DNA of 64,000 bases from Balaenoptera acutorostrata (GCF_949987535.1 NC_080067.1:65100128-65164127); one strand, 5' to 3'. Numbered from the stretch's first letter, positions 22,899 through 36,049 are shown. Notes: a model not told the origin generated them from the letters alone. Program-made: numbers and translations.

Positions 22899-25464
22899 CA
22901 ATATTTTTCTTTCAGCTTAAAGCATGCAGTTTTGAAATTATGAATGCTAAAGTGCAGAGTTAAAAACATGGACAGAGCCAATCTCATTGTTTCTAACTTA
23001 TTCCTAGCACATATAACACGTGTCTTGTAACTAGGAAGATGGGTTTTTTTCATATAATAACACTTGAAAAAGAGAAATTTGGCCACTTTCCATTGTGAAA
23101 CTTTTGGCTTCTAGGATACAGATTACTATTTAAGTCCTAAAATATACATGCTCACAATTAAAGAACTTGGGAAGATTTCTAGTAAGAAAAGTGGACATTG
23201 TCATATGTCCATGCAAGAAGTCCTAATGCATTTAATTATAAATTTTCTGCTTTAAAGGGGGAAAAAAGAACAAAATGAAATGTCATCTCTAGGTCATGTA
23301 TTTCGTTGCATAAGGACTGGAACGACCTAAAACATGTGATAACTTGTTTGGCTGTCCATATGTAAAACAAAATAAAGAACAGAAAGAAAAATCATATTAT
23401 TTTTAGGCATAGGCACTTGTTCTAGCCAGAATTATCAGATAGTTTTCTTTGATTTCTTCTTTACTGTTGCGTAAATATAATATGCTTTTAAAATTTGTTT
23501 AGAAATTTTCGTGAAACCCACTCACTCTACACATCAATTCTTATTGAAGAGTATAAGGAGTACTTTTTTGCAGGAGAAAAAATATGTCAAATAGGGCAAT
23601 ACTAAAAGTCAATATTTTTGATAGTTCCATGTAGCCTATTATTTACATAAAAATGAACATATAAGATAATGCCTTCTTTTTATTTTTCTTTGATAATATT
23701 CAATTATAGGAATATGTTGAAGTTTGGGGGTCTTTAGCTAGATTTCAACTCTGAATTCTAAAACATGGGAACAACATATAGTCTATTATAATCAAGTTGG
23801 ACTTCTGGGCATATCTAATACATGGATCATTTGATAGAAAATAAATTTTCTTACCTTTACCCAGAAAGGAGAGAGAACATTAATTTAAATTTAGGGAAGG
23901 GTTAATTTGGATAATTATAGATATCTTTGGTGTTCGTATATGTTGTAGCTTACTTGAATAGCATATGAATATTTGGGTTTAAATGTGGAAATTTTACATA
24001 CAAGTATCCTTAGAAAATCTGACTGAAAATAAAGAAAAGAGTGTGTACTTAAAATTGAGGTGATAATAGAGATATAACATTTTATTTTGAGAAATGCATA
24101 TTTAAAAATTGTTCAGAGAAGCTATGTTATAAAAAGTACTCCAGCACTTTCGGCATTTTTACTGTTTAAACAGATTAAATTTTAAAAATCTATAATTTTA
24201 CATAGCTATCAGAGTAGTCCTGTGTCATGAAAGATACAAGGGATTTGAGTCATTATGTACTTTAAAATATCCTAATGGTAATTATATGTTTTTTGAAATC
24301 ACATCAGATTCAGTTAATTATAAATTATTATTACAACATGGAACAAAGTTATAAAGTCTCACAGTGCTGGCAAAAACTTTTTTAAAAAAAAGAAACCCCA
24401 ACAAATATAATGCAAAAGTAAGTGTTCCTGGTAGCGGAGTTAAATATTTTAAATTATGCTGGTTTGTGACTCAGTATTCAGCCTAATGCAGTCTAGGGAT
24501 TGTGCAATAAGTAAACATTTTGTGACAAGAATATAAAATTTCTAATCTAATACCATAAAAATAACTGCTAGACATTTTATAATTTTGTAAAGAACAGGAC
24601 AAAAAACACAACTTCTGGTTACAAAACAAAAGTCTAATAAATACACCTTTGCATGGCTGACTTTGAAGTCCTTCCTTATAAATGGGCAACACATTTTGCA
24701 TTTTTTGGTCATTTTCCCCAAGTGCCTTTCAGTTTTAACGATCTGAGTTCAGTTTCCTAAGAAAGAAGCCCCTGTTTCCCATTCATCACATCTAAGAGGT
24801 TAGAGAGTATGTTTAAACAGATATATTTTCTTTTCGTCTAACCTTGTCTGGAAGATACAGGAAAACTAATTTGCCTTATTTACATACGGCACAATCTATC
24901 CAGTATTCAAGGGCTTGTCAGAAACAGGAACCTTGTGCATTTCCATGGTAACCGATGGCATGCTGACAGTATCTGGCTTGTTGCAGCTTCGTCTAGGCAG
25001 GCCGGCAATTAATCAGCCATCTACATGCACAAAATTCTTTGTGAGTGAATGGCAGCGTGCCTCTGTAGTGCTGTCTGTGCTTTTACAATTTTGTATTCCT
25101 GCCGGGCAAAGTACTTTTTTGTCTCTTCTATTCTTTTTCCATAGCTCCCCAAAATGTGCTAGAAAAGAGTGTGAGGGAGTGGGGAAAAGGGGAACACATC
25201 TACCTGTAATTTCAAAATGACATTATTACTTCCTGGCGTCAGATACGCCAGAGTATATTTCTTCCTTTTATTCAGTGTGGGTTTGCCTTTTTTTTTTTTT
25301 TTTCTGAGTTTTCTTGGGTTTGTGCTAGATAGTCACTTAATCTGTGTTTCAAGGTCCTTTATTGTTGGTGCAAGTAGGACATACCTACTGAAGCAGGTCT
25401 GTGCGTAAATCATGGCTGGGCCTGTGTCGTGTAGTGTGGAGCCTTCAAGTCCTTTTACTCCTTA
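22899..25464. other. Long single-copy stretch
   Basis: No interspersed repeat was recognised in about 2.5 kb. The section 24890-25120 is less AT-rich and carries word clusters typical of regulatory DNA (ccatggtaacc at 24941-24951, gcaattaatcagcc near 25004). Open frames of 101 and 63 codons there are not recognisable. Confidence 0.4.
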
Positions 25465-25615
25465 TCTAGGTCTATCCTCTCAGCTACGTGGAATGGACAT
25501 TATTCCCATTTTGCAGACGGAGGCGCAGAGCAGTTAAATGATTCAGCCAGCTTCGCATTTGGGCTGGAATGCTCCAGTGCTCTTGCCACTGTGCCAGCTC
25601 TGAGGCACTGGCAGT
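25465..25615 (-). repeat. MIR SINE
   Basis: 'attattcccattttgcagacggaggcgcagagcag', 'gattcagccagcttcgc', then 'gctccagtgctcttgccactgtgcca' match reversed MIR. Confidence 0.75.
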
Positions 25616-25779
25616 TACGCTTTATGTAGAGTGATATCTCAGGGTACAGGAATCAGTGTTATTTCACTTCAATAGCGTGGAGTTTTCTTCCTCAAAAAAT
25701 AGTACCATTTAATTTATTCAAATAGAACCTTATATTATCTAGGATCTGGACAAGAGAGCGAGGAAGTTAACAGTTTGGG

Positions 25780-25935
25780 CCTTGCCTTAGATGGTTATTA
25801 GGAAACTGTGTTTGGATATTGCCTACAACCCTAACTTTGTCGTGTCTGAGCTTAGCTTCTTTCTCTGTAAAATTAAGGGAATGTATTTGATTATCTTGAA
25901 GGGTCCACCCAGCACTGAAATTCTATAATTCTTCA
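25780..25935 (+). repeat. MIR-family SINE
   Basis: 'cgtgtctgagcttagcttctttctctgtaaaattaagggaatg' and 'gaagggtccacccagcactgaaattctataattctt' match the MIR3-like 3' part. Confidence 0.55.
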
Positions 25936-27359
25936 AATTTTCTAAAACATTATTTTGGATAGTTGTAGGTAAAAATTAAGACCTATAATTCATTCAGTCT
26001 TTTGTCCTTGAAAGGTGACAGAATGATTTGCATTGGATTGAGCTGAATAAATTTCTTTCTCAAAAAAGGGAAAAGAAAGATTTAACATCTGGATAGTTGA
26101 CAAATCTCAGAAGGATTTGGTCATTAGCGTTTCTACAATTCACAGAGCAAAAATTTGGTTGTCTTCAAACTCAAGTTTAAGCGAAATATCTGAAGAAAAT
26201 TTTAAGTGTATTGGGGCATAGAGATATTAAGTTTCTGAAAAGTTTCACACATTAAAAGAAAAGTTTTTGTTGGGAGAGTTTCAATGGAAAAAAAACTAGT
26301 AACAAAGGTGTTTATTCATAGAATGGAGGGGATACAGGTGAAAATACATGTAATCTTTAATATCTCTGTAAATCTAAAGTCATTTTTATTAGTTTAGGAA
26401 TATGAATGTTTATAAAAATATACCTATTTTAATAAGTTCATTACTTTTTATTAATTTATTTAAGGAAGAATTACTTATTTATCATGTAATTTTCTTTAAA
26501 ATTAAAAAAAATTTCTTAAAAATGTGACCTCAGTTTGAAAGTAGATCCCATTTCAATAATATAAAAATAAAGATACTCTTTCATGCAAATATTTTGCCAC
26601 TCTCTCTTCTAGTTCTGCTTCATTTGTTTTATGAATGACAAAGTCTCTAATATAACTGTTTTCTCCAATTTTGTCTTTCTGTTAAAAAGAAAAAAAGTGA
26701 AGTGTGACCACAAAGCTTCTGTTTTCTTTTAACCAATTATTGTTCATCCTTTAAGTGCTACAAACACAAGGGCATCATTTGTTCTTCCACACTCAGTTTC
26801 TCTTACTTGTTTATGTACCAACTCTGAGTAACATACTAAATAATATTTCATCTAACATTTAACCCATTTTAAAACATCCTATTTCCTCCAGAGTTCAATT
26901 AAATTTGTCAGTGATATTCCAGAATAGAATGCTGTTTTGTTCTTATAATTAAGTCCTTTTTTCCCAGTTTTTTTTTAGATATCTTATGTTTATATAAGAA
27001 GTCTATCCATTTTTTTTTAGTATAGTATAGCTCATAGTATGTAGTCTCTATAAGTTTTGCTGTTTTAGAAAAATCAGCCCAAAGCCTTTGCTACATGGAT
27101 AATGTTACCATGAGCTTTTGTGTGTTCTCCCTCAAAGTTCTTCTCATTCTTTCATACTGTTTTTAATTAAGGAGGGATTCTGTCACATCATTCACTTAGT
27201 CATTAATCAAGTATTTATTGAGCTCCATTATTTGGGTGTTTGGAAATCCACACCACCACCACCTCCCACTAATAAAAAATATGGGAAATCTTCTCTGTGG
27301 TAGAAATTATTCTTATCAATTTGGATATAGCAAATTTGAACACATGTAATAATGGGTTA
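25936..27359. other. Single-copy AT-rich stretch
   Basis: Apart from a short L2-like word near 27205-27225 (atcaagtatttattgagctcc), nothing is recognised. Confidence 0.4.
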
Positions 27360-27480
27360 GTTTCAGATGTGACTTGATGTCTACCTTACCTTTTTAATTT
27401 CCTAGTCTATAAATGAAGATAATAGTACTTCATAGAATTTTTTTAGAATTAAATAAAGCGCATGAGGCATCTTGCAGATT
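27360..27480 (+). repeat. MIR SINE fragment
   Basis: 'cctagtctataaatgaagataatagtacttcatag' followed by 'aattaaataaagcgcatgaggcat' matches the MIR 3' half. Confidence 0.5.
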
Positions 27481-27494
27481 TTACAAGTTCAAAA

Positions 27495-27770
27495 ATGGTA
27501 GAAATCTGAGGTATCCAAAGCATTCAAATTCATAGAAACAGAAAGTAGAATGGTGGTTACTAGGGGTTGGGAAGAGGGGAGAATGGAAAGTGACTGCTTA
27601 AGAGGTACAAGATCTCCTTTGGGGGGTGATGAAGATGTTTAGGAACTAGATAGAGATGATGGCTGCACAATATTGTGCATATACTAAAAAATCATTATAT
27701 TGTACACTTTAATTGGGTAAACTTATGGTATTTGAATTATCTCTCAACAAAGCTATTTTTTTAAGCCAAC
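27495..27770 (+). mobile_element. L1M 3' end
   Basis: 'attcatagaaacagaaagtagaatggtggttactaggggttggg', 'gatggctgcacaatattgtg' and 'tatattgtacactttaattgggtaaac' are the 3' UTR of a mammalian-wide L1, 5'-truncated. Confidence 0.8.
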
Positions 27771-27794
27771 ATTAAAACTTAGAAAATTTCACAC

Positions 27795-28035
27795 AAAATT
27801 CCAGATGAACCTCTTTTGGAAAAGTCCTTTGATCTGATACCACCAGCCACATGGTCCCTCATAGTGTCTCTCGTTGTTTAATGGGTATAGAGTTTCAGTT
27901 TTGCAAGATGAAAATGTACTGGAGATTTGTTTCACAACATTGTAAACATACTTAACACAAATGAACTATGCACTTGAAAATGGTTAAGCTGGTAAATTTT
28001 ATGTTATGTATTTTTAGCACAATAAAAATAATGGT
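27795..28035 (+). mobile_element. L1M 3' end, second copy
   Basis: A second L1 3' UTR lies about 25 bp after the first: 'cagttttgcaagatgaaaatg', 'cacttgaaaatggttaagctggtaaattttatgttatgta', ending 'agcacaataaaaataatgg'. Same orientation as its neighbour. Confidence 0.7.
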
Positions 28036-28414
28036 AGAAGTAGTTTTTTTAAATTAAATAGTTCATAATGTTATTATTAATATTTTTCTTATTATATCAT
28101 TATCACTATTCTTATTAGCTTGCTAGTCCTTAACTTATTGCAGAGGTTAGGTAGAGGCAGAGAACTCTGGCGTAGTAAAACTTAATAATGATGTATATTA
28201 GATCAAACCATATGCAATCATAATATTCAACCACTTTTGACCCACAAAATGGCAATTTTGAATGATTCAACCTATCAATTTATGAAAATGTCCTAATGTA
28301 ACTAGAGTATGGCTTATTGATCTGCTATTATACGTATTTGAATTCAACACAAAAGTATACTTATTTTTAGCTTCTTGATGAATCTCTACTTCAGGGCCCA
28401 ATAGAAATCATTCT
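28036..28414. other. Single-copy AT-rich stretch
   Basis: No recognised feature. Confidence 0.5.
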
Positions 28415-28590
28415 GGTTTTTTAAATTTCTGGCTCCTCCCCTTACTGACTGTGTGATCTTCAGCCTAAGTTTCCTTATCTGTGAAGCAAAGAAGATAAAT
28501 AGGATTGAGGTCAGGAATACATGAAAACAAATTATGAAAAACACTAAACCCAGGGCTTGGCACACAGCAGAAGCTCAACAAATATATAGT
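28415..28590 (+). repeat. MIR SINE
   Basis: 'ggctcctccccttactgactgtgtgatcttcagc', 'aagtttccttatctgtgaagc', then 'agggcttggcacacagcagaagctcaacaaatat' give a complete MIR order. Confidence 0.8.
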
Positions 28591-28609
28591 ACTTCCTTTC
28601 TGCTGGGTA

Positions 28610-28800
28610 GCACTATATGAGACAGTATGACATATAGTTAATGGGTATCTGAACTTGAGTTAGATATGAATTCCAGCTGCTGATTTTAGGCAGATTACTT
28701 CTCCTCACTGAGTCTTAGTCTCCTCATCTGAGAAGAGCCACCTCAAAGGAGTATGAGGACTAGAACACCTCACGCAGTTCTGAGAACATATTAGGCTTTG
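28610..28800 (+). repeat. MIR SINE
   Basis: A second MIR in tandem: 'gaattccagctgctgatttt', 'gcagattacttctcctcactgagtcttagtctcctcatctga', and the end 'cgcagttctgagaacatattaggc'. Confidence 0.7.
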
Positions 28801-29694
28801 ACAAATTACCCATCAATTTATTGTTTTCATAATCCTTTTTCCCCGATGGTGAGGGAAGACTGAGAAAACAGGAGAATGTTCTTAGGAACTAAAAATGCAC
28901 TCATTTCCTTTCCTCAGAATGTTTCTCCCACTTTTTTTCTCTATCTCCCTGATCCCAGGGTTGCCCCAATCCTATATGTAGAGCAGGATTCACCTCACCT
29001 TCCATCTTGGGCCCTTTGTCATGCTCCCAAAATCCAAGCGTATGGTGAATAGAAGAAACACTGAAGTGGGCTCCAGTGACTTGGGTACTGGTTCCAGCCC
29101 CACTGGCCACTAATTTGTAACACTGGTTGGTCATTGCCCCTGTGAAGAGTTTGGAGGAGATCAGAGTTTCCTAAACTCCAGTTTTGACCAGTCTAAGATG
29201 AAATGAAAAAAATAAAGACAAATTTTATGTAGCTATCACATTTAATCTATGTTTATGTTTATATCTATCTTTATATTACTATAACTTTATACCTGTCCTT
29301 GCTTAGGAGAGGCTGTCCTTGATACTGAGATGACTCTCTTCTTCCTCTTGTGTTTCCAAATGCCTGTTCATTTATGGGATCATAGCTAAATAGATGGTAG
29401 ATTTTATGTTACTTCCTCACTTGGCAAAATAAAAGGCTGGCAACCCTCCATCTTTCTCCTTAAAAATTGTAAAAGCTAAAAGTCTCGACCTTTTGAATTA
29501 GTCAATTCTAAGGATATTTTTCAATCTGACATTCAATTATTCTAATTAGAATTCACCAAAACCGTAGATCCTTAAGTGGTTCTTTGGCTTAAGGATTAGA
29601 GAGGCAGCTCTCTTATAAACTCAATGAAATCTGCACTTCTTCAGGTTTTGTCCACAAATGTCTTTGCTTCACTAATATGAAGCCATAGAATGCT
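28801..29694. other. Single-copy stretch
   Basis: A 77-codon minus-strand frame at 28901-29134 is not recognisable. No repeat was identified. Confidence 0.45.
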
Positions 29695-31555
29695 TTTATT
29701 TTAAGACTTTATTTTTTAGAGCAGTTTTAAGTTTACAACAAAATTGAGAGGGAGGTACAGAGATTTCCCATACATGCATAGCCACCTCCATTATCAACAT
29801 CACTCACCAGAAGGGGACATTTTTTACCAAGGGTGAACCTACATTGACATATCACAATTACCCAAAGTCCACATTTTACCTTAGGGCCCACTTTTGTTGT
29901 ACATTCTGAGTTTGAACAAATGTATAATGACATATATCCATCACTATCGTATTATACAGAGTATTTTCATTAAACTAAAAACCCTCTGTGTTCTGCCTGT
30001 TTATCTCCTCCTCCTCCTCCTCTGTCAACCACTAATCATTTTACTGTCTCCATAGCTTTACCATTTCCAGAACGTCATATAGTTGGAATCATACAGTATG
30101 TAGCCTTTTCAGATTGGCTTCTTTCAATTAGTAATATGCATTTAACTTTCCTCCATATCTTTTCATGGCTTGATAGCGTGTTTCTTTTTAGCACTGAATA
30201 ATATTCCATTGTCTGCATGTACCACAATTTATTTATCCATTCACCTGCTGAAGGACATCTTAATTGCTTCCAAGTTTTGACAATTATGAATAAATCTGCT
30301 ATAAACATCTGTGTGCAGGTTTTTGTGTGGACATAAGTTTTCAACTCTTTTGTGTAAATACCAAGGAGTGCAATTGCTGAATTGTATGCTATGAGTATGT
30401 TGAGCTTTGTAAGAAACTGCCAAACTGTCTTCCAAGGTGGCTGTACCATTTTGCAATCCCACTAGCAAAGTGTAAGTGTTCTGTTGCTCTACCTCCACCA
30501 GCATTTGGTGTTGTCAGTGTTTTGGATTTTGGCCATTCTAAAAAGTGTGTAGTGATATCTTATTGTTTTAATTTCATTTTCCTGATGACATATGCTGTGG
30601 AGCATCTTTTCATATGCTTATTTGCCATCTATACGTCTGCTCTGGTGAAGTATCTGTTAAGATCTTGGCCTGTTTTATAGTTGGATTGTTTTCTTATTGT
30701 TGAGTTTTAAGAGTTCATTGTATATTTTGGATAACAGTCCTTTATCAGATGTGTCTTTTGTAAATATTTTCTACCAGTCTGTGGCTTGTCTTCTAATTCT
30801 CTTGATATTGCTTTCACAGAGCAGAAGTTTTTAATTTTAATGAAGTCCAGCTTATCAATTATTACTTTCATGGATCATTCCTTTGGTGTTGTATCTAAAA
30901 AGGCGTCATGATAACCAAAGTCATCTAAGTTTTCTCCTATGTTATCTACTAGGAATTTTATAGTTTTGCATTTTACATTTAGGTCTATGATCTGTTTTGA
31001 GTTAATTTTTGTTAAGGGTGTAAGGTCTGTGTTTAGCTGCATTTTTTTTTTTTTTTTTGCATGTACATGTCCAGTTGTTCCAGCACCATTTGCTGAAGAG
31101 ACTAACTTGCTCCATTGTATTGCCTTTGCTTCTTTGTCAAAGAACAATTGACCATCTTTATGGGGGTCTATTTCTGGGCTCTCTGTTCTATTGATCCAGT
31201 TGTCTATTCTTTCACCAATACCACAATATTTTAATTACTGTAGCTTCATAGTAAGTCCTAAAGTTGGGTAACATCAGTCCTCCTACTTTGTTTTTCTCCT
31301 TCAATATTGTGCTGGCTATTCTGGGTCCTTTGCCTCTCCATATAAACTTTAGAATCAGTTTGTCAATATCCAAAAAAAAATTGCTGCTATTTTCATTGGT
31401 ATTGCGTTGTATCTATAGATCAAGAACTGATATTTTGACAATATTGAGTTTTCTTGTCCATGAACAGGGACTATCTCTCCATTTATTTAGTTCTCCTTTG
31501 ATTTCATTAATCAGAGTTTTGTAGTTTTCCTCATATAGATTTACACACATTTTTG
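29695..31555 (-). mobile_element. L1M LINE, 5'-truncated, minus strand
   Basis: About 1.86 kb of an old L1 in reverse. The 3' UTR lies at the left (29695-30070, including 'acattttttaccaagggtgaacctacattgacat') and ORF2 runs rightwards on the minus strand to about 31550. Recognisable antisense ORF2 text includes 'ttccattgtctgcatgtaccaca', 'caaggtggctgtaccattttgcaatccc', 'cagttgttccagcaccatttg' and 'gtatctatagatcaagaac'. A (ctc/cct) run at 30005-30022 and a 17-18-base T run at 31043-31060 lie inside. No target-site duplication was evident. Confidence 0.92.
30075..30449 (-). pseudogene. L1 ORF2 C-terminal fragment, longest open piece
   Basis: This 124-codon open piece of the minus-strand L1 encodes text matching the last part of the ORF2 protein. 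It includes a LLGIYTKE stretch (the usual '[10 protein letters not shown]' region), TKTCTQMFIADLF ('[13 protein letters not shown]'), WINKLWYMQTMEYYSVLKRN and a polar tail. This is the region after the cysteine motif. Frames upstream are broken, so it is a relic and not a gene. Confidence 0.85.
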
Positions 31556-31754
31556 TTCATGGTAAACTTTTGAGGAAGATAAACTTTCTTTTTGCAAGTT
31601 GGGTTCTTTGCACATCCTAGTAAATATGAGATATGTGTTAGGTTAGAGAGGGAAGTCCATTATCTAGAATTTTGTAAACAGGAAGAAAAGTATACATCAT
31701 CAGTAATTGAATTTTTAAGTTTCTCCACACAGTGCATAATATCAGAGAATTTTC

Positions 31755-31925
31755 TTTCACAGCACTTATGATAAATGGAATTATCCCTTTATTAGTTGTA
31801 TGGATATGGGGTTACCTTGCTAGATTTTAAGTTCCATGAGGGCAAGGATGATGTTGCTATATTCACCATGGTGTGGCTGGCATATAGTACCTACTCTGCA
31901 AATGTGAATAAAAGTGATATATGCC
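31755..31925 (+). repeat. L2 LINE 3' end
   Basis: 'ttcacagcacttatgataa', 'gctagattttaagttccatgagggcaaggatgatgttgc', 'gtgtggctggcatatagtacc' match the L2 3' UTR. Confidence 0.75.
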
Positions 31926-32439
31926 ATAAGAGAGGGGGAGGATCTCAAGTTCTATAGCGAGATGAGAGAAAACCTTTCAAAAAGTGGCAGGTAAAGTAGC
32001 TTTAAATGGTGGCAGATATTTTAGCATACAAATATGAAAGATTACATGGTGCTCAGTATAATTGTAGAATTGAGTACACTTTAGTGTATACTAGTCCTTT
32101 GAATATCGGAAATCTCTTTATCAGGCAGCTTCTAAATAATCTTTTTTTAAAAACTAGAATTAATAAGATCAGTTTACTCTAAAGTCTGTCTAGGGAAAGG
32201 GAAGTTTTCTCCATAGGAAGGGTGACATATAGGAAGGACTGCGAAGTCTTTAGCCACTGAAGGATGTAAAGAATTAAGCATTATTCCAAAAGTGTTGGCT
32301 TAAAAGACCAGCAAGCACAGTCTCATTTTGATAAAGAGACTGAGCAAGAGAAGAATTTAAATAAGAGATAAGAACCTCTGTTTCCATCTACCTGCAAAGT
32401 AATTGATGAAGCAGCAAACTTAGAGACAAATTGTAGGCA
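31926..32439. other. Single-copy stretch
   Basis: No recognised feature. Confidence 0.5.
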
Positions 32440-32680
32440 CGAGACAGCATGCCATGTGGAAAGAGGTTTGGTATTAAACAGATTTTGGCTTTACCTTCAG
32501 CTTTACCACTAACTAGCTGGTAACTTGGGACATACTAGATAAACTTACTAAATCTCAATTTCTTCTTTAGTAACATGAAGATAATACTCTGTAGGATTTT
32601 TATTATAAATAAATTAAAATAATATATGTAAAAGGGACTAGGACAGAATTTAAAACATAATAGGTATTCAGGAAACACTT
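32440..32680 (+). repeat. MIR SINE
   Basis: 'ttttggctttaccttcagctttaccactaactagctgg', 'cttactaaatctcaatttcttc', 'gaagataatactctg', ending 'cataataggtattcaggaaac'. Confidence 0.7.
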
Positions 32681-33164
32681 CTCTCCACCCTTTCTTTGTC
32701 TATTTTGTCTGCTTTAGGTCTTGAGCTTTGCTTTTTTCCAAGAAGTTACCTATTCCTTGGTACCACATAGGCTCTTTGTGTATCCCCAAAATTGGAAGCA
32801 AATATATAAATAGAATGACAATCCAATGAGTCTAATAGTAACATCAAATTAATCTACAGTACCAAGCCTTGAAAATTAGTTTGGAATCTTCACTTCTGTA
32901 AAATGCTTAAAACAATTTATCCATTTAGTCTGCCTTCTATGTTCTTTTATCAAATTAAAAGAGAATTAGATGTCAAGTTTATAGCTCATATATAGATTAC
33001 TGTGTATCAAATTCTCTATTCAAAGTTGGTAAGTTCAGCCAGGTCATGGAGTGATGGAAGAGACCTTGCTGTGGGAGGAGGTGACTGGAAGGACTGTGGA
33101 AGTTAAGTGGAGCAGGAGCCAAACCATTAATCACTAGGTGCTGAGAAGCAGCACGTGACACTGT
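32681..33164. other. Single-copy stretch
   Basis: No recognised feature. Confidence 0.5.
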
Positions 33165-33340
33165 TCAGACTGCTGAGTTTGTAGTCAGAAGAATTCTGCT
33201 TGAGCCCTTGGCCTCATATTTATTAGCTTGGTGATCCTGAATAGGACCCACCTGAGCTCCCAAAAGAAAAATCTGGTTCTTGGATAGTGCTGACCCAGAG
33301 TAAATGCTTGGTAGATGTTTGTTGAATGAATAAATGTCAC
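33165..33340 (+). repeat. MIR SINE
   Basis: 'tgagtttgtagtcagaagaattctgcttgagccc' and the 3' end 'gtaaatgcttggtagatgtttgttgaatgaataaa' are MIR-like; the core between them is diverged. Confidence 0.55.
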
Positions 33341-34734
33341 AGAAACTGACATTAATACTTAGTTTCCATGTATTTGTGCTGTGGTCCTCTATCGTTTCCC
33401 TTAAGCCCACAGACTATCTAAAATCAAACTTAGTTGAGTTAGTCCCCACTATTTAGCCAGAAATATGTGTGTGCCTGTTATGCAATGAAAGTAGCTGGCG
33501 TAGAAGACTTGTCATCTTGAATGTTCCTTCATCATACAATCCCTCCATGGATTCATATATCACCTGTCAGGTAATCTTCTAGAGAAGCTTGACTGTAACA
33601 GTTTGTTCTGTGGTTTGGATGATGAATGAGATGGGTTAGATCATTTAATTCACTATATGGCACCTAAATGTTAAAGCTGAAGAAAAAGAATGTCTGACAA
33701 ATTGTTTGTTGTCATTAAGGTTTATTTCTCATATACCTTAGTTGGTTTCCCCCACCTCATTTATTGTCCAACACACAAAGCTAACTATTATAAAGAAGAC
33801 AGTACTTAATGGATGCTAGACAAATGATAGTTGAGGCTGTCTGTTGCGTTACCCAATACGTGAGAGCCAAATTATAATGTCATTAGATGGAATGCCTCAA
33901 GTTAGTATAAAGTTGTGCTTCCCACAATGTCCTTCCTTTATCCTCAGCATGGTTCTTCCTGGCATCTGTTTTCACTCAGCAGCTGCATTGTTTTTATAAC
34001 AGCTGAGATCAAGCTTTGAATCTTCTGTTACACCAATGGTTAAATGCCCCCAACCAATACCTAAAAACATATATTTGGGGTCATACAATCATAAACTTTA
34101 AAAAACACTATAGTTCACAGGGAGGTTGGATGTATATAACTATGGGTCCCCACTTACACTATCTCTGGGGCTATTTTCTCCAGGCACAAATTCTCTTCTT
34201 AGACTGTGCATTCTTATGTTCATTTCACAGCCAGTTTTTGGAATATTGACACTCAGTTAATAACTGAAGAATGAGTGAATGAATGAATGAATGAAAGTAC
34301 ATTCAGAAGTACAGATAGAAGCATACTAAATGCATGTTAGTGTAAAATATTTTGCTAATAAGTTGACTACAGAGAAAATGAATTCCACTTCTAGCACAGG
34401 GAAGTTAGGATTCCTTGGCATTTTTGTTTGCAGCAAACCAATTATCTTGATTATTTTTTAAAAATAGCTTCATGAGTTCACTTACTTTTCTCAGACTTAA
34501 ACAATACCTGACAAACAGAGCTGTGGATTTATTTGTGTATTTTGAACTACCAAAGAGTAAGTTTCATTCTTTTTTGGTATTAAGTAGAATGCCCAGCTGA
34601 CTTAATCATTTGACTTAATGACAATACATAGTATTTAATGTATTAATGACTGTTACACTGTCTCCTTAAATAGAGTTCAGAAAATGTACTAAGTAGCACA
34701 TTTGAAGTGTTATCTTGCCATTTCACTGATGTGA
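33341..34734. other. Single-copy stretch
   Basis: Contains the (gaat)n microsatellite described separately and a 77-codon frame at 34016-34249 that is not recognisable. Nothing else seen. Confidence 0.45.
34276..34295. repeat. (TGAA)n microsatellite
   Basis: Five uninterrupted tetranucleotide units. Confidence 0.85.
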
Positions 34735-34930
34735 AAGCTCTGAAATTAGATGTATCTGTGTTCATATCCTGGCTTTACCAATTACAGACTGTGAGATAAA
34801 CTACTTCAACTGTGTGCCTCAGTTTCTCCATCTTTTAAATGAGAATAAAAATAGTTTCATCGGAGAATTGTTATGAAATTTAGAACAGTCTGGCACTTAG
34901 TAAGGGTTCAACAGTGTTAGCTAATACTGT
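34735..34930 (+). repeat. MIR SINE
   Basis: 'gtgttcatatcctggctttaccaattacagactgtg', 'gtgcctcagtttctccatcttttaaatgagaataaaaatag', 'cagtctggcacttagtaagggttcaacagtg'. Confidence 0.8.
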
Positions 34931-35019
34931 AGGGTTGACATTAGTCTTAGTCTTGTTATTTTCATAAGTGATAAAGCAGAAAGGATTAAAGGCTGCCAGT
35001 CTCCTTTACACATCTGTCT

Positions 35020-35490
35020 TTAGGCCCAGCCTGGTCCCTAAACTAATACTGTTCAGAAGAAATATAATGAGAGCTGCATGTATAATTTAAAATTTTCAGT
35101 AGTAGCATTAAAAAAGCTAAAAAGAAACAGGTGCAATTAATTTTAATACTTCTTTTAACCACATATTTCTAAAATATTATTATTATAACATGTAATCAAT
35201 ATAAAAAATAATGAGGTGTCTTATGTTCTTTTTTTCCTACTGAAGCTTCAAAATCTGGTGTATATTTTACACTTGTACCACATCTCAATATGAGAGCTAA
35301 CTTTTGATTAGAAAGACTTGATTTAGATTACATAAACTGACAATTGAAAAAGCAAACTCACATATCCATTGTTCCAAACATATTTAAAAGTTTTCCATTA
35401 AATTTAGTTTTTAAATTTAAATTTAATTTAAAACTCAGTTCCTCTGTCTCACTAGCCACATTTCAAGTTCTCAGTGGCCTCATATGGCTA
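35020..35490. repeat. Ancient interspersed repeat, family name not certain
   Basis: The stretch contains 'aacaggtgcaattaattttaatac', 'aacatgtaatcaatataaaaaata', 'tattttacacttgtaccacatctcaat' and 'cactagccacatttcaagttctcagtggcc'. I recognise this combination as a common mammalian repeat, probably a DNA transposon, but cannot name the family with confidence. An AT palindromic section (aaatttaaatttaatttaaa) lies at 35415-35434. Confidence 0.5.
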
Positions 35491-36049
35491 ATGCCTCCCA
35501 AGTTAGCAGAGTTCTCAGCAATCTCAAGATGGACATACCCAAGATCCTGCCACCCTACCCATCATGAAGCTGAGCTGCACTTCCAACTCCAGTGTTGGGA
35601 GCAGGATGGGGCCAAAAGAAGAGGCTGAGTCCATGTGACATCCCAAACCTGCTCTAAAGGAGAAGAAACAATAGTGAGGTTGGTAGTTAGGGGGTAAGTG
35701 ACCCAAAGGGTATCCATAGAAACAGAAACTTTGGCCAGTCATGACCATGCAGACTGCTTGGTTCTCTCTGTGTCCTTGTCTACACTACCCACGCTTTCTG
35801 GTTTTTAATGGGCCTATTGACCTGTGACTAGAACTCTCAGGCAGGTATCACAAAACATATCGACACAGTTCTTTAGTAGTGGCCAATAAATATACATATT
35901 CAGCTTTGAGGTTGAGTTCCTCAGAACCAAGGTTCTCTGAATCAGAGGGTTTACTTGTTGGTTTATTTTTATTGTATATGTTTCACTAAAAAAAATCTTA
36001 TTTGACTTTACAATATAACGCTTTTTAAAAAAATAAATAGATTTACCAC
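35491..36049. other. Single-copy stretch
   Basis: Frames of 94 codons (plus) and 74 codons (minus) overlap at 35524-35628, neither recognisable. No other feature. Confidence 0.4.
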
